From: Pseudarthrobacter siccitolerans
GTDB lineage: Bacteria; Actinomycetota; Actinomycetes; Actinomycetales; Micrococcaceae
DNA: 64,000 nt
Assembly (NCBI RefSeq): GCF_030823375.1
Contig: NZ_JAUSXB010000001.1
Coordinates: 3,968,001-4,032,000 of the forward strand
Reading direction: 5' to 3'
Below are positions 25,310 through 34,387 of this stretch, piece by piece (within the stretch, counting starts at the first letter, position 1; every line of letters starts with the position of its first letter). The notes beneath the pieces are model-generated. The model saw only the letters and a program-made list of their open reading frames with translations, was not told the origin of the DNA and did no database searches. Made by a program: the position numbers and the translations under genes.

Positions 25310-25761
25310 CTATTCAGGGGTAGTCAGTAGAGCGAGGACGCCGTCTGTGCCATTGGTCCAGACAATTTTCCTATGTATTGAATGGTCGAAGGTCCGGGTG
25401 GCACATCTCGCGGAAATGTGGCCGGGCAGTCACTGGTATTCGTTACGATCTCTTAACCGACGCGTCGGTACCAATGGAGACTGATTCACCTTGGACGGGG
25501 TTTTCGGGACTAACTCCGTAGTTTGTATAAGTATTGACGTATCCTTGCCCACTTCGAGGACTCGGACCGGATTGCCCTTAGCATCGTAGAAGGTCTTGGT
25601 GTGAAGGTTGCCGCCGTTCTGCGCGAAGCCAAGCTTAAAAGCACAGCCCGGACCCGCTGGGAGAATGAATGGGTCTTGCGCAAGTGCCGGTGAATCGGCG
25701 ATACCAGGACGACTGCCGCCAGTACTGCTGGCGCCACCATACGAATAACACTTGTTTTCAT
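25310..25761 (-). pseudogene. Decayed gene for a small secreted protein (four frameshifts)
   Basis: ATG 25761 follows AGGATTATCAC and opens a signal peptide (MKTSVIRMVAPAVLAAVV). The frame then breaks. Adding one base at each of four points restores one protein of about 150 residues: near 25704 (CTGG run), 25543 (AAGG run), 25445 (TCG/TA) and 25366-25369 (AAAA run). The order is a signal sequence ending SPALA, mature start QDPFILPAGPGC, then KTFYDAKGNPVRVLEVGKG, TYTNYGVSPENPVQGESVSI, NTSDCPATF and IVWTNGTDGVLALLTTPE before TAG at 25310. Similar small secreted proteins occur in Arthrobacter. All four lesions are single-base losses. Confidence 0.7.
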
Positions 25762-26208
25762 GTGATAATCCTTCTCGGTGTGTATTTTGGATGGATAGCC
25801 CAAGATTGGCTGCGCGCCCTAACCTCATTCCTATTTTGCGGTCCTTGCGGTTTTAATTTTTTTTGCCTTTCAAAAGCCGCAAGCCACTGCTTTAGCGGGT
25901 CCTGGTTGAAGGGCTTTCAATTGCGCAATCCGGGGCCTTGGGAGGCATCAGAATACGCAGAAGGAACCGTTGCTTGGAGCGGTTCGGGCGGTGGCCCTGA
26001 CTGCGACCCGATATTGAGCCGCTTGGCCGGCCTCGCCGACGCAGTGCAGTCATCGTATTCCGCTTAAAAGCCAAGGACCAGATCACAAACTACCTATTCA
26101 GGCGTACTCGCTACCTAATTGTCCGCTGAAAGATACCCTCTTGGCTCCTGGACCTAAATCTGCGGACTAAAGGAAGCATTTTTTGCGTTCACCAGGGGCC
26201 CCGCGCCC
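25762..26208. other. AT-richer intergenic stretch, nothing recognisable
   Basis: These 447 bases between the decayed gene and the reductase gene are visibly lower in GC than the flanks (for example the T-rich run near 25850-25865). Open frames on both strands are short and lack family features or ribosome binding sites. The stretch may be further remnant sequence from the same foreign or decaying locus. Confidence 0.5.
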
Positions 26209-26760
26209 CTATTCGCCCCGGCGTCCGTAAACGCTGACCACGTTGCCTTTGCTGGTGCGGTACTGGTCCTGCAGCTCGAGCCGGGTGATGGGATCGCCGT
26301 CTTCGAACAGGCGCCGGCCGGTGCCGGCGATCACCGGGTGGGTCATCAGGGTCAGCGAATCCAGCAGGCCGGCGAACAGCAGCTGCCGGGTCACGGAGAT
26401 GCTGCCGCATACGGCGATCTCACCGCCGTCGCGCTCCTTCAGTTTGCCCACGAACTCGTCCAGCGGCGCGTCCATCAGTCGCGAGTTCTGCCATTCCAGC
26501 GGGTCCTTGAGAGACCGGGAGGCCACAAACTTTTCCACGGGATTAATGAAGGCCGCGAAGTCCTGGTCCGCTGAGGCGTTCGGCCAATATTGAGCCCATT
26601 CCTGGTAGCTGACCCGGCCCAGTACCACGGTGTCCACTGTTTCCATCATCCTGGTCATGCCCACACCGAGTTCGTCATCGAAGCTGTCGAATTGGAACTT
26701 GAAGGGATCTGACACCACCCCATCGACGGAGTGAAACAGGCCGGCAGTGACTTTACGCAT
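26209..26760 (-). CDS. Dihydrofolate-reductase-like / RibD C-terminal family protein
   Basis: This 183-residue protein of the RibD_C/DHFR-like superfamily has the N-terminal strand AGLFHSVDGVVSDPF and the central VVLGRVSYQEWAQYWP, where DHFR has its 'GR.T' turn. A nucleotide-site-like IAVCGSISVTRQLL and a late VIAGTGRRLFEDG follow. Such stand-alone proteins are usually called dihydrofolate reductase family; few have a shown substrate. Start ATG 26760 has GGAGG. Single gene. Confidence 0.88.
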   Translation of the reverse strand: MRKVTAGLFHSVDGVVSDPFKFQFDSFDDELGVGMTRMMETVDTVVLGRVSYQEWAQYWPNASADQDFAAFINPVEKFVASRSLKDPLEWQNSRLMDAPLDEFVGKLKERDGGEIAVCGSISVTRQLLFAGLLDSLTLMTHPVIAGTGRRLFEDGDPITRLELQDQYRTSKGNVVSVYGRRGE

Positions 26761-26989
26761 GAAGGACCTCCAGTGGCGCCAACGGTTCGGGCAATCCGGC
26801 AACGGCGCCGGTCAGGTCCACGGTATTCGCTGGGCGTGTGGCAGGGAAGAGGGGAGAACAGCCAACCCTTGTGGGGCCGGACGTTAGGTTCGTCACCACC
26901 GCCTGCGTGTTGCCGGGATTCGGGCTCCGGCAGGCCCATACTGGTCTTGAGCGGCTGATGCCGTGCCCCGGCCAGGCAGGAGGAATTGC

Positions 26990-27439
26990 ATGGAAACCTT
27001 GAAAAAAATTGTGTCCAACCAGTATTTTCCGGCCGCCGCGGTGCTCACCGCAGTGGTCCTCTTTTGGGCTGTTGGCCTCCTGGGCGGGCTCTCCCTCCTG
27101 AACAACAACCAGCCTCCGCTCACCACCCTGACCTGGATGCTCTTCGTCTACCTGGCCGCCGTACTGACCCCGCTGGCCGGCATCCTCGCCGCCGTGGACC
27201 TGGTCCGACGCTGGAAGCGCAACCGTGCTGCCGAAACCGCCGACGACGCCCAGGGGGAAACCTGGGCAGTGGAAGCCGAATCCGTAGCCGAAGAAGCAGA
27301 TGCGCCCGAGCCGGCGGTTATCCAGGAACGGCCAGCGCCTATCCAGGAACGCCCGGCACAGCAGCCCGCACAGCAGAAGCGCCCGGCCCAGCAGCAGAAG
27401 CCGATCCAGAAAAAGTCAGGCCCGAAGAAGGCTGCCTGA
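26990..27439 (+). CDS. Small two-helix membrane protein with Gln/Pro/Lys-rich tail
   Basis: This 149-residue protein has two hydrophobic helices (residues about 12-37 and 50-75) with a short loop. An acidic stretch follows, then a low-complexity cytoplasmic tail built on variants of IQERPAPIQERPAQQPAQQK and ending in basic KKSGPKKAA. The start at 26990 has AGGAGGAATTGC. No known domain. It ends 7 bases before the convergent diguanylate cyclase gene. Possibly a membrane anchor or scaffold; function unknown. Confidence 0.7.
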   Translation: METLKKIVSNQYFPAAAVLTAVVLFWAVGLLGGLSLLNNNQPPLTTLTWMLFVYLAAVLTPLAGILAAVDLVRRWKRNRAAETADDAQGETWAVEAESVAEEADAPEPAVIQERPAPIQERPAQQPAQQKRPAQQQKPIQKKSGPKKAA

Positions 27440-27446
27440 GCCGGGT

Positions 27447-28355
27447 TTACCGGGCCAGTTCCACCCTGTTCCGTCCCCCAGCCTTGGCTGCGTACAAAGC
27501 GGCATCCGCCTCACCCACCAGCGTTTCGGCATCCACCCGGTGCCCGGCACTGAACGAAGCTATGCCGGCACTGAGCCTCAACTGACCGGAAGGATCACCG
27601 GCGTGCACAATCGCCAGATCCCGGACAGCATCCAGCGCCCGTTCCATAAGCGCTTTCGCGCCTGAAACTGACTGGTGGGGCAGCACCAGCAGGAACTCCT
27701 CGCCCCCGTAGCGGTACACGCCGTCGCTCTTCCGGACGATGCCCAGCAGCGCTGCCGCCACCGCCCGCAGTGCCAGGTCTCCGGCCTGGTGACCATAGAC
27801 GTCGTTGTAGCTTTTGAAATTGTCCACGTCGCACATGGCCAGGCTGTACTGCTCCTCGTACCGCCCGCTCCGCAGGTGCAGCCGCTCCAGGTCCTCCGAC
27901 AGCTTGAGCCGGTTGTGCAGCCCCGTCAGCGGGTCGGTCCGCGCCTGCCGGGACAAGACCCGGCGGTAGTGCGCCAGGTCCGCGTGCAGGGTGGTGATGC
28001 GCCGCGCCACCAGCAGCCGGGCATGCAACACAAACGGGTCCAGCGGCTTGGTGACGTAATCGTCGGCGCCCGCCTCCAGCCCGGCCAGCACGTCATCCCG
28101 GGACCCCTGCGAGGTCAGCAGCACAACGTACGTGTACAGGTCCTGCTCGCGCGCCCGGATGGCCCGGCAGAGGGCCAGCCCGTCCATACCCGGCATCATC
28201 CAGTCGGTAACCACCACGTCCGGCTGATGCTCCAGGTACAGCGCCCAGGCCTCGTCGCCGTCCGCGGCGGCCAGGCAGTCATGGCCGGAACGTTCGACGG
28301 CGGCCCTCGCCACCATCAGTGACCCCGGGTCATCATCGGCCACCAGAACTTTCAT
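27447..28355 (-). CDS. Response regulator with diguanylate cyclase output (REC-GGDEF)
   Basis: This is a 302-residue protein. The receiver domain (residues 1-120) carries VADDDPGS, phospho-acceptor Asp in VVVTDWMMPGMDG, and the Lys in YVTKPLDP. The GGDEF domain (about 135-300) has LTGLHNRLKLSEDL, CDVDNFKSYND, and active-site YGGEEF. An inhibitory I-site RKSD lies five residues before it. It should make c-di-GMP on phosphorylation and be product-inhibited. Its start overlaps the stop of the hybrid kinase (ATGA), so the kinase upstream is the obvious phosphodonor. Confidence 0.95.
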   Translation of the reverse strand: MKVLVADDDPGSLMVARAAVERSGHDCLAAADGDEAWALYLEHQPDVVVTDWMMPGMDGLALCRAIRAREQDLYTYVVLLTSQGSRDDVLAGLEAGADDYVTKPLDPFVLHARLLVARRITTLHADLAHYRRVLSRQARTDPLTGLHNRLKLSEDLERLHLRSGRYEEQYSLAMCDVDNFKSYNDVYGHQAGDLALRAVAAALLGIVRKSDGVYRYGGEEFLLVLPHQSVSGAKALMERALDAVRDLAIVHAGDPSGQLRLSAGIASFSAGHRVDAETLVGEADAALYAAKAGGRNRVELAR

Positions 28356-31300
28356 CGGGTCACCTCCAGCGCCGCGTCCAATTCCGCATCGAGCCGGTTC
28401 AGTTCGGCCGCAAGGCTGCCGACCAGGGCATTGCCGCCGTCGGGCGTTCCATCCCGGCCCAGGGCCTCCAGCCCGGCGCAGATCCTTGCGACGGCGGCGG
28501 CCCCGATGTTGGCCGCCGCCCCCTTCAGCGCGTGCGATGACTGCGCCAAAGCCGGCCCGTCGCCGTCGTCCACGGCCGCCTGCACGGCGGCAACATGCGC
28601 GGGCAGGCCCCGCCGGAACGCGGCCACTGCCTCGGGCAGCAGGCCCCGGCCGTCGTCCGGTCCCAGCTCCCGCAGAATGGCGAGCCGGTCCTGGTCCAGG
28701 GCAGGAATGGTATCCGGGTCCGCCGCGGGGGCTCCGCCGGTGACAGCCAGCGGCTGGGGGAGAGGCCCGGGAACACGCCGGGCCTCAGGGTCGGGAACCC
28801 AGCGGGCGAGCGTGGCTTCCAGGGCGGCGGCGTCCACCGGCTTGGCGAGGTAATCGTCCATGCCCGCAGCGAGGCACCGTTCCCGGTCGCCGTCCAGCGC
28901 CCCGGCGGTCATGGCGATAATGGGCAGGCGCGGGTGCGTTGCGTCCCGCCGCCGGATCTGGCGGGTGGCTTCAAAACCATCCATCACGGGCATGTGGCAG
29001 TCCATCAGCACCGCGGCATACCGGGCTTCCCGGGTGGCGGTGAGGGCCTCGACTCCGTTGGACACCACGTCCACCGCGTAACCCAGCCTGCTGACGGTGG
29101 CACGGGCCACCAGCTGGTTCACCTCGTTGTCCTCCACCACCAGGATCCGGCCCCGCGACGGCCCGTCCGGAGCAGCCGGAACCTGGGCGGGCGCGGCGGC
29201 CGGAACGGCCGGTTCGTGGGTGGACATCAGCCGGACCAGCCGGTTGTAGAACTCGGAACTCCTGACCGGCTTCATCAGCCATTCGCGCACGCCGGCCTGG
29301 CTGATCTCGGCCGCGTCAACCTGCATTGTGGACGTGAGCATGATCAGTTCCATGTCCGCCAGCCGGGCATCTGCCTTAATGCGCCGCGCCAGCTCCAGTC
29401 CGTCCGTGTCCGGCATGCAGAAGTCCAGCACGGCCAGGTGGAAGGGTTCCCCGGCAGCATCCGCCTCGCGGGCACGGACCAAGGCCGAGGCGGCATCGGT
29501 GACCGCTTCGGGCTGCAGCCGCCAGCCGCGCAGCTGGGATTCGAGCACCAGCCTGTTGGTGGCGTTGTCATCCACCACCAATACCCGCAGGCCGTTGAGG
29601 AAGCCGGCTGCCGGAACGGGGTCCGTGGACGGCGGCGCCACCGGCAGGGGCAGCCGGAACCAGAAGGTGCTGCCTTTCCCGGGGATGCTGTCGAGGCCGA
29701 TCTGCCCCTCCATCGCGTCCGTCAGCCGGCTGCAGATGGCCAGGCCAAGCCCGGTGCCGCCGTACCTGCGGGTGGTGGAGGCGTCCGCCTGCGAGAACGA
29801 TTGGAAGAGCCTGCCGTGCTGGGACGGCTCGATGCCGATGCCCGTATCGCGGACTTCGAAGTACACCGCGGCGGTGCTCCCGTCGGCGGCGCCGGGGCTT
29901 TCCGTCTTGACCCTGATGGACACCTCCCCGGATGCTGTGAACTTCACGGCGTTGGAAGCCAGGTTCAGGATGATCTGCCGGATACGGCCGGAATCGCCCA
30001 TCAGCCGTGCAGGGACCCCGGGTTCGCAGTAGGCGATCAGTTCCAGGTTCTTGGCCTGCGCGGGTTCGGCCAGGAGCCCGGCCACCTCCTCCACGAGGAC
30101 GCGCGGATCAAAGGGCCGCACATCCAGGTCAACCTTTCCGGCCTCCAGCTTGGAGAAGTCCAGGATGTCGTTGATCAGGGCCAGCAGTGCCTCGCCAGCG
30201 CCCTTGACGCCCTCCGCATACTGCTTCTGCGTGGGCTCCAGCGGGGTCTCCAGCAACAGCGCGGTCAGCCCCACCACGCCGTTCATGGGGGTACGGATCT
30301 CGTGGCTCATGGTGGCCAGGAATTCGGACTTCAACCGGCTGGATTCCATGGCCGCCCCGCGGGCTGCCTCAAGTTCCGTGGTGCGGACCGCCACCTCATG
30401 CTCCAGCCCCGTGGTCAGGGTGATGTTCTCCAGGATGATCAGAACCTGCCGGACCATCACGAAGACCAGCACGGCAGCGCCCACCACCAGCAGGAAGGGA
30501 TTGAGTTCGGCCAGGTGGGGACCGGCGAACAGCACCACTGCCACGAGCAGTGGCACGTAGGGCAGCAGCTCCAGCGCGAGGGTGTAGCCGGTCCGGTCCC
30601 GCCCGGCGCTCTCTTGATGCGGTGCCAGCGGCGCGAGGGCGATCAGGAGGAAGGCGAGGATCCAGCCGAGGGCAAGGGGCGAACCGGTGGTGCCGGCGAC
30701 GCCGTCGAACGTCAAACGCACGTAAATACTGTCCGTCACGGCCAGCACCAGGAGGCCCCCGCCGAAGCACAGCCAGGGCAGCCGTTCGCCCGGCTGCCGC
30801 CGCATCGCCAGGACCAGCACCAGGGAGGTGATCACCAGATCGACCACGGGGTAGGCCATCCCGGTGAGCCGGGCCAGCGGATCACCCTCCGCATCGAAGG
30901 CGTCGCCGAGCACGATGTACCAGCTGACCACCAGCACGGAGCCGGCAATCACTGCCGCGTCCATCACCGCCCGGTACAGCGCCACATGGTTGCCGCCGCG
31001 CCTCCTGAACGCAAAAAGCGCGGCGACGGCGGGCACCGCGTAGCAGAGGAACAAGGCATCTGCCAGGGAGGGGAACGGGTACACATGGTTGTTGGCCAGG
31101 CCAAGGGACGCATAGACCGCCATCCCCGCAGCCCAAATGAAGGCCGCCCCGGCCATGAATGTCCATGCCCTGGCGTTGGCGCCGCCGCGCCGTGCCGCCC
31201 GGGCGCAGCTTGCTCCCGCCAGCAGCGAGGCCGCCAAGATGACGAAGTCGCCGGTTACCAGCGCCGCCGGAGTTCCGCTGTTAAGTGTGAAAAAGAGGCC

Positions 31301-31402
31301 GAGCGCGGCCAGGACGAGGGCCGTCAGCCCGGCCACCGGCCTCGTAGGCAATGTCTTGCTGCTGCCGGCGCGCCGGTGCTGCAGGAGACCAGTCTGAGAC
31401 AC
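28352..31402 (-). CDS. Membrane hybrid sensor histidine kinase (HK-REC-REC-Hpt)
   Basis: This is a 1016-residue protein. Roughly nine hydrophobic helices (to about residue 320) resemble a MASE-type membrane sensor. A HisKA domain follows with the phospho-His in ATMSHEIRTPMNG near residue 365, and an ATPase domain with NLASNAVKF, VRDTGIGI and GGTGLGLAI. Two receiver domains (VLVVDDNATNR; ILVVEDNEVNQ) and a C-terminal Hpt domain with QSSHALKGAAANIGAA come last. A complete phosphorelay is thus in one chain. GTG 31402 has GGGAGGATTCC. It overlaps the REC-GGDEF gene by four bases, which makes a kinase to c-di-GMP circuit likely. Confidence 0.95.
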   Translation of the reverse strand: MSQTGLLQHRRAGSSKTLPTRPVAGLTALVLAALGLFFTLNSGTPAALVTGDFVILAASLLAGASCARAARRGGANARAWTFMAGAAFIWAAGMAVYASLGLANNHVYPFPSLADALFLCYAVPAVAALFAFRRRGGNHVALYRAVMDAAVIAGSVLVVSWYIVLGDAFDAEGDPLARLTGMAYPVVDLVITSLVLVLAMRRQPGERLPWLCFGGGLLVLAVTDSIYVRLTFDGVAGTTGSPLALGWILAFLLIALAPLAPHQESAGRDRTGYTLALELLPYVPLLVAVVLFAGPHLAELNPFLLVVGAAVLVFVMVRQVLIILENITLTTGLEHEVAVRTTELEAARGAAMESSRLKSEFLATMSHEIRTPMNGVVGLTALLLETPLEPTQKQYAEGVKGAGEALLALINDILDFSKLEAGKVDLDVRPFDPRVLVEEVAGLLAEPAQAKNLELIAYCEPGVPARLMGDSGRIRQIILNLASNAVKFTASGEVSIRVKTESPGAADGSTAAVYFEVRDTGIGIEPSQHGRLFQSFSQADASTTRRYGGTGLGLAICSRLTDAMEGQIGLDSIPGKGSTFWFRLPLPVAPPSTDPVPAAGFLNGLRVLVVDDNATNRLVLESQLRGWRLQPEAVTDAASALVRAREADAAGEPFHLAVLDFCMPDTDGLELARRIKADARLADMELIMLTSTMQVDAAEISQAGVREWLMKPVRSSEFYNRLVRLMSTHEPAVPAAAPAQVPAAPDGPSRGRILVVEDNEVNQLVARATVSRLGYAVDVVSNGVEALTATREARYAAVLMDCHMPVMDGFEATRQIRRRDATHPRLPIIAMTAGALDGDRERCLAAGMDDYLAKPVDAAALEATLARWVPDPEARRVPGPLPQPLAVTGGAPAADPDTIPALDQDRLAILRELGPDDGRGLLPEAVAAFRRGLPAHVAAVQAAVDDGDGPALAQSSHALKGAAANIGAAAVARICAGLEALGRDGTPDGGNALVGSLAAELNRLDAELDAALEVTR

Positions 31403-31546
31403 GCGGAATCCTCCCCATAGGTGCGCCCTGAAACCCCGGAAGCCTGCTGGGAAAACCGGTCACGGAGTCCGCCCGAGACCTGGGTGGAGACGCTTTCCCA
31501 TGATATCCCTCACGGTGCCGAAGGCGGCCGGATTTGAGGCCTGCCG

Positions 31547-33700
31547 CTACCGCGCTTTGAGGGCGTTGAGGGCCTCTTCCGCATGGTGCAGGGCATGCTC
31601 CAGCCGTGCGCCCGGCTCAGGCAGCGAGAAGAGGTACCCCTGCAGTGAGTCGCAGTCCAGGGCGGTGAGGTAGTCCGCCTGGGCCGCCGTCTCCACGCCC
31701 TCGGCGGTCACCGTCAGGCCAAGGCTGTGGGCCATGTTGATCATGGAGCTGAGGATGGGCAGCCGCTCGGTGCCGGTGCGCACCATGGACACAAAGCTTT
31801 TGTCGATCTTTACCGTATCCACCGGCAGGTCCTGCAGCCTTCCGAGGGACGAATAACCGGTACCAAAATCGTCAAGGGCAACCCGGGCGCCGACGTCCCG
31901 CAGGGTGCTGAGCTGTTTGATCAGGCTGCAGTCGGCGTCGAAGAACACGGACTCCGTCACCTCCATCACCAGCTGGTAGGACGCCACACCGCTGGCGTCG
32001 GCGAGGCGCAGGACTTCAGCGGCGAAATCCGGGTCCTGCAGCTGAACGCCGGAAACGTTCACGGACAGGGACCGGGACGGGTCTTCGCTTAGCCACGAGG
32101 CCAGCTGCACCATGCCGAGGGCCATCACTTCGGTACCGATTTCGTTGATCAGTCCCGTGCGTTCAGCCAAGGGGATAAAGACCGACGGCGGTACGCGCTC
32201 GCCGTCCCTGTCCCACCGTGCCAGTGCCTCAAACTTCACCACCTGGCCCATCCTGTGCGACACGATCGGCTGGTAGTCCACCGAGATCTCGCCCCGGGAC
32301 ACCGCCAGTTGCAGCCCGCTCTCCATGTCGGTGCGCTGCACCAGGGCCGTCATCATGTCGGGGTGGAACCGGAGGAAGCGGTTCTTTCCGGCGGCCTTGG
32401 CGGCGTACATGGCGATGTCCGCGTGCCGCAGCAGCTCGGAGGCGCCCACGTTGTCCGGGCCCAGGGACGCGAGGCCCAGGCTGAGGCTGGGCCGCAGCAC
32501 CGTGCCGTCGATGGTGACGGGAACGTGCAGGCAGCGGACGATGCAGGCGGCGATTTCATCAGCATTCGGGCAGGCTGTCAGCAGCACTACGAATTCGTCG
32601 CCACCGAGCCTGGCCACCACGTCAGCGGTGGGGACGCAGCCGCGGAGCCGGCGCGCCACCTCGATGAGCATGTCGTCCCCGGCCTGGTGCCCGAGGATGT
32701 CGTTGACTTCCTTGAAGTCGTCCAGGTCCAGCAGGAAGACGTCTACGGCCTTCAACCGCGGCTCCTTCAGGGCCTCTGCCAGTCCGTCATTGAACACGGC
32801 CCGGTTGGCCAGGCCTGTCAGCGGATCCTGGAATGCCATGGCCCGCAGTTTTTCCGCCTGCGCCGCAAGGTCCAGCATGGCCTGGTGGGCCTGTTCCTGG
32901 GCCTTGCGCCGCGGGGTGACGTCCCGGAAACTCCAGACCCTTCCTACAACCTTGTCACCCACGCGCTGCGGGCGGGAATACCGCTCGAAGGTGCGGCCGT
33001 CCTTGAAATCCAGGATGTCGTGGCTTTCCGCTGCCGGGTTGTCCTCCAGTTCCGTGACCCGGCCCATAAAGGCCACCGGGTCCGCCACCTGGGAAACGAC
33101 GAGCCGCATGATCGGTTCTTCGCTGTCGCCCTCGAGGAGTTCCGGCGGGATGCCCCACATGGTCAGGAACTGGTCATTGAAGCCGGCAACGTGCCCTTCG
33201 TTGCTCATCACCAGGATGCCGTCCGCAGTGGATTCCAGGGTGGCCGTCAGCAGGGACATTGCTTCGCGCAGGTCCTCCTGTGCTGCTGCCCGGTGCGAGG
33301 TGCCGCGGACCGAGAGCAGCAGCTGGGGTGCGCCCCCGCCTGTGGACCCGCCGGCCGGGGACGGGTTATGGAGCAGGGACGCTGCCACCTCCGCCGAAAA
33401 CTCTGTCCCCGTACTGTTCACGCCGAACACCTCCCGCGGCGGAGGGTGTTCCCCCGGCGCTGTGAGCAGTTGCTGGATGAGCCGCTCCACTTCGGTGCGG
33501 AAGCCTGCTGTGAACAGCGAGTGATGTTTCCGGCCTGCCAATTCGTTCCTGTTGAACCCGAAAAGCCTCTCGGCGGCGGCGTTGGCCATGGTGATGGTGC
33601 CGTCCGGAGCCACCGCGAGGAGTGCATCCGGGCTTGCGTCCAGGACCGCGCCGAATGCCGGTGCTGTTAAACCGTTGCTGTGGCTTCGAGAATCAGCCAT
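31547..33700 (-). CDS. PAS-PAS-GGDEF-EAL c-di-GMP enzyme
   Basis: This is a 717-residue cytoplasmic protein. PAS domain 1 is at about residues 15-130 (LDASPDALLAVAPDGTITMA) and PAS domain 2 at about 150-270 (LESTADGILVMSNEGHVAGF). The GGDEF domain has intact ARLGGDEF but VPTAD before it, so no RxxD inhibitory site. The EAL domain has the key motifs FEALARW, SVNVSG, EVTES, LDDFGTGYSS, IDKSFV, AEGVET and QGYLF. Both making and breaking c-di-GMP are possible; the complete EAL set points to phosphodiesterase activity. Start ATG 33700 has GAGGGGGGTGG. It faces the same way as the kinase gene, 144 bases away. Confidence 0.95.
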   Translation of the reverse strand: MADSRSHSNGLTAPAFGAVLDASPDALLAVAPDGTITMANAAAERLFGFNRNELAGRKHHSLFTAGFRTEVERLIQQLLTAPGEHPPPREVFGVNSTGTEFSAEVAASLLHNPSPAGGSTGGGAPQLLLSVRGTSHRAAAQEDLREAMSLLTATLESTADGILVMSNEGHVAGFNDQFLTMWGIPPELLEGDSEEPIMRLVVSQVADPVAFMGRVTELEDNPAAESHDILDFKDGRTFERYSRPQRVGDKVVGRVWSFRDVTPRRKAQEQAHQAMLDLAAQAEKLRAMAFQDPLTGLANRAVFNDGLAEALKEPRLKAVDVFLLDLDDFKEVNDILGHQAGDDMLIEVARRLRGCVPTADVVARLGGDEFVVLLTACPNADEIAACIVRCLHVPVTIDGTVLRPSLSLGLASLGPDNVGASELLRHADIAMYAAKAAGKNRFLRFHPDMMTALVQRTDMESGLQLAVSRGEISVDYQPIVSHRMGQVVKFEALARWDRDGERVPPSVFIPLAERTGLINEIGTEVMALGMVQLASWLSEDPSRSLSVNVSGVQLQDPDFAAEVLRLADASGVASYQLVMEVTESVFFDADCSLIKQLSTLRDVGARVALDDFGTGYSSLGRLQDLPVDTVKIDKSFVSMVRTGTERLPILSSMINMAHSLGLTVTAEGVETAAQADYLTALDCDSLQGYLFSLPEPGARLEHALHHAEEALNALKAR

Positions 33701-33818
33701 GACACCACCCCCCTCGCACATCATAAAGTGCCTGCCCCGAAAATCGATGGCTGAGGGGAGACGGGTTTTGCCCAGGCGGGGCCTGAATGCAGCGGACGGA
33801 CAGGGGCAGGGCATGCAA

Positions 33819-33856
33819 AAGCGCCGCCCTCCCTGTGTGGAGAACGGCGCTTTCCG
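33819..33856 (-). terminator. Terminator downstream of the GlsB-like gene
   Basis: AAAGCGCCG and CGGCGCTTT pair over nine bases around an 18-base loop. Read on the minus strand it is followed by TTTTGC. It separates the GlsB-like gene from the PAS-GGDEF-EAL gene. Confidence 0.7.
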
Positions 33857-33877
33857 TGAGGAAATAGGTAGCTGCGG

Positions 33878-34147
33878 CTATACGCGGCGGCTGCTCCTGT
33901 TGGTGACTGCGCCGTAGATCAGCAGGACGACAATCGATCCGAGAATGGCCAGCAGCCATGTGCGGATATCGAAGAATTCAGCCAGTCCGCCACCAAAGAT
34001 CAGCGAACCGATCCAGCCGCCCAGGATAGCGCCGACAACGCCGAGGACCATGGTGACTACCCAGCCTCCGCCCTGACGTCCCGGCAGGATGGCCTTGGCA
34101 ATAGCACCAGCGATCAGGCCCAAAATGAGAAATCCGAGAATACCCAT
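33878..34147 (-). CDS. GlsB/YeaQ/YmgE-type stress membrane protein
   Basis: This 89-residue protein has three hydrophobic helices and the glycine-rich pattern of the transglycosylase-associated family: MGILGFLILGLIAGAIAKAI, then LPGRQGGGWVVTMVLGVVGA, then GGWIGSLIF. Members are induced by general stress, and their molecular job is unknown. Start ATG 34147 has AAGGAGTGACAAC. A palindromic AGCATGCTTACT lies 62-73 bases upstream; the same 12 bases precede the PRC/DUF2382 stress gene at 44596. Confidence 0.9.
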   Translation of the reverse strand: MGILGFLILGLIAGAIAKAILPGRQGGGWVVTMVLGVVGAILGGWIGSLIFGGGLAEFFDIRTWLLAILGSIVVLLIYGAVTNRSSRRV

Positions 34148-34208
34148 GTTGTCACTCCTTAATCCGTAAGTTGTGCCGTGCCCCCATATCCGGTTCCCTA
34201 ATTCAATC

Positions 34209-34220
34209 AGCATGCTTACT
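34209..34220. promoter_or_regulatory. Shared stress-gene motif AGCATGCTTACT, copy 1
   Basis: AGCATGCTTACT with palindromic core AGCATGCT lies upstream of the GlsB-like gene and also between it and the HAD gene. An identical 12-mer occurs at 44461-44472 upstream of another stress-type gene. Confidence 0.45.
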
Positions 34221-34387
34221 ACACTTCAAGACCTGAATATCACGGGATGACTGTCAGTTTTCCCGGGAAGAATGCGCCGCTCCTGCAACCGGTGCGGGCA
34301 TCGGCAGGAAAATCCGGGGTTTCCCGCCCTCCTGCGGACCCTTCGATAGAGTTGACTGTCCCCGGCCAAAAACCAAGGAGCTTCGGC

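Noticed and set aside
25669..26067. 132-codon plus-strand open frame in the AT-richer gap.
   Set aside because: It runs antisense to the signal peptide of the decayed secreted-protein gene, has an odd composition (many Cys and Trp) and no ribosome binding site.
28595..31420. Very long open frame (941 codons) antisense to the hybrid kinase gene; similar long frames opposite gntP, icd and jetC.
   Set aside because: They mirror the third-position GC bias of the real genes, have no domain content, and translate to Gly/Arg/His/Gln-rich text.
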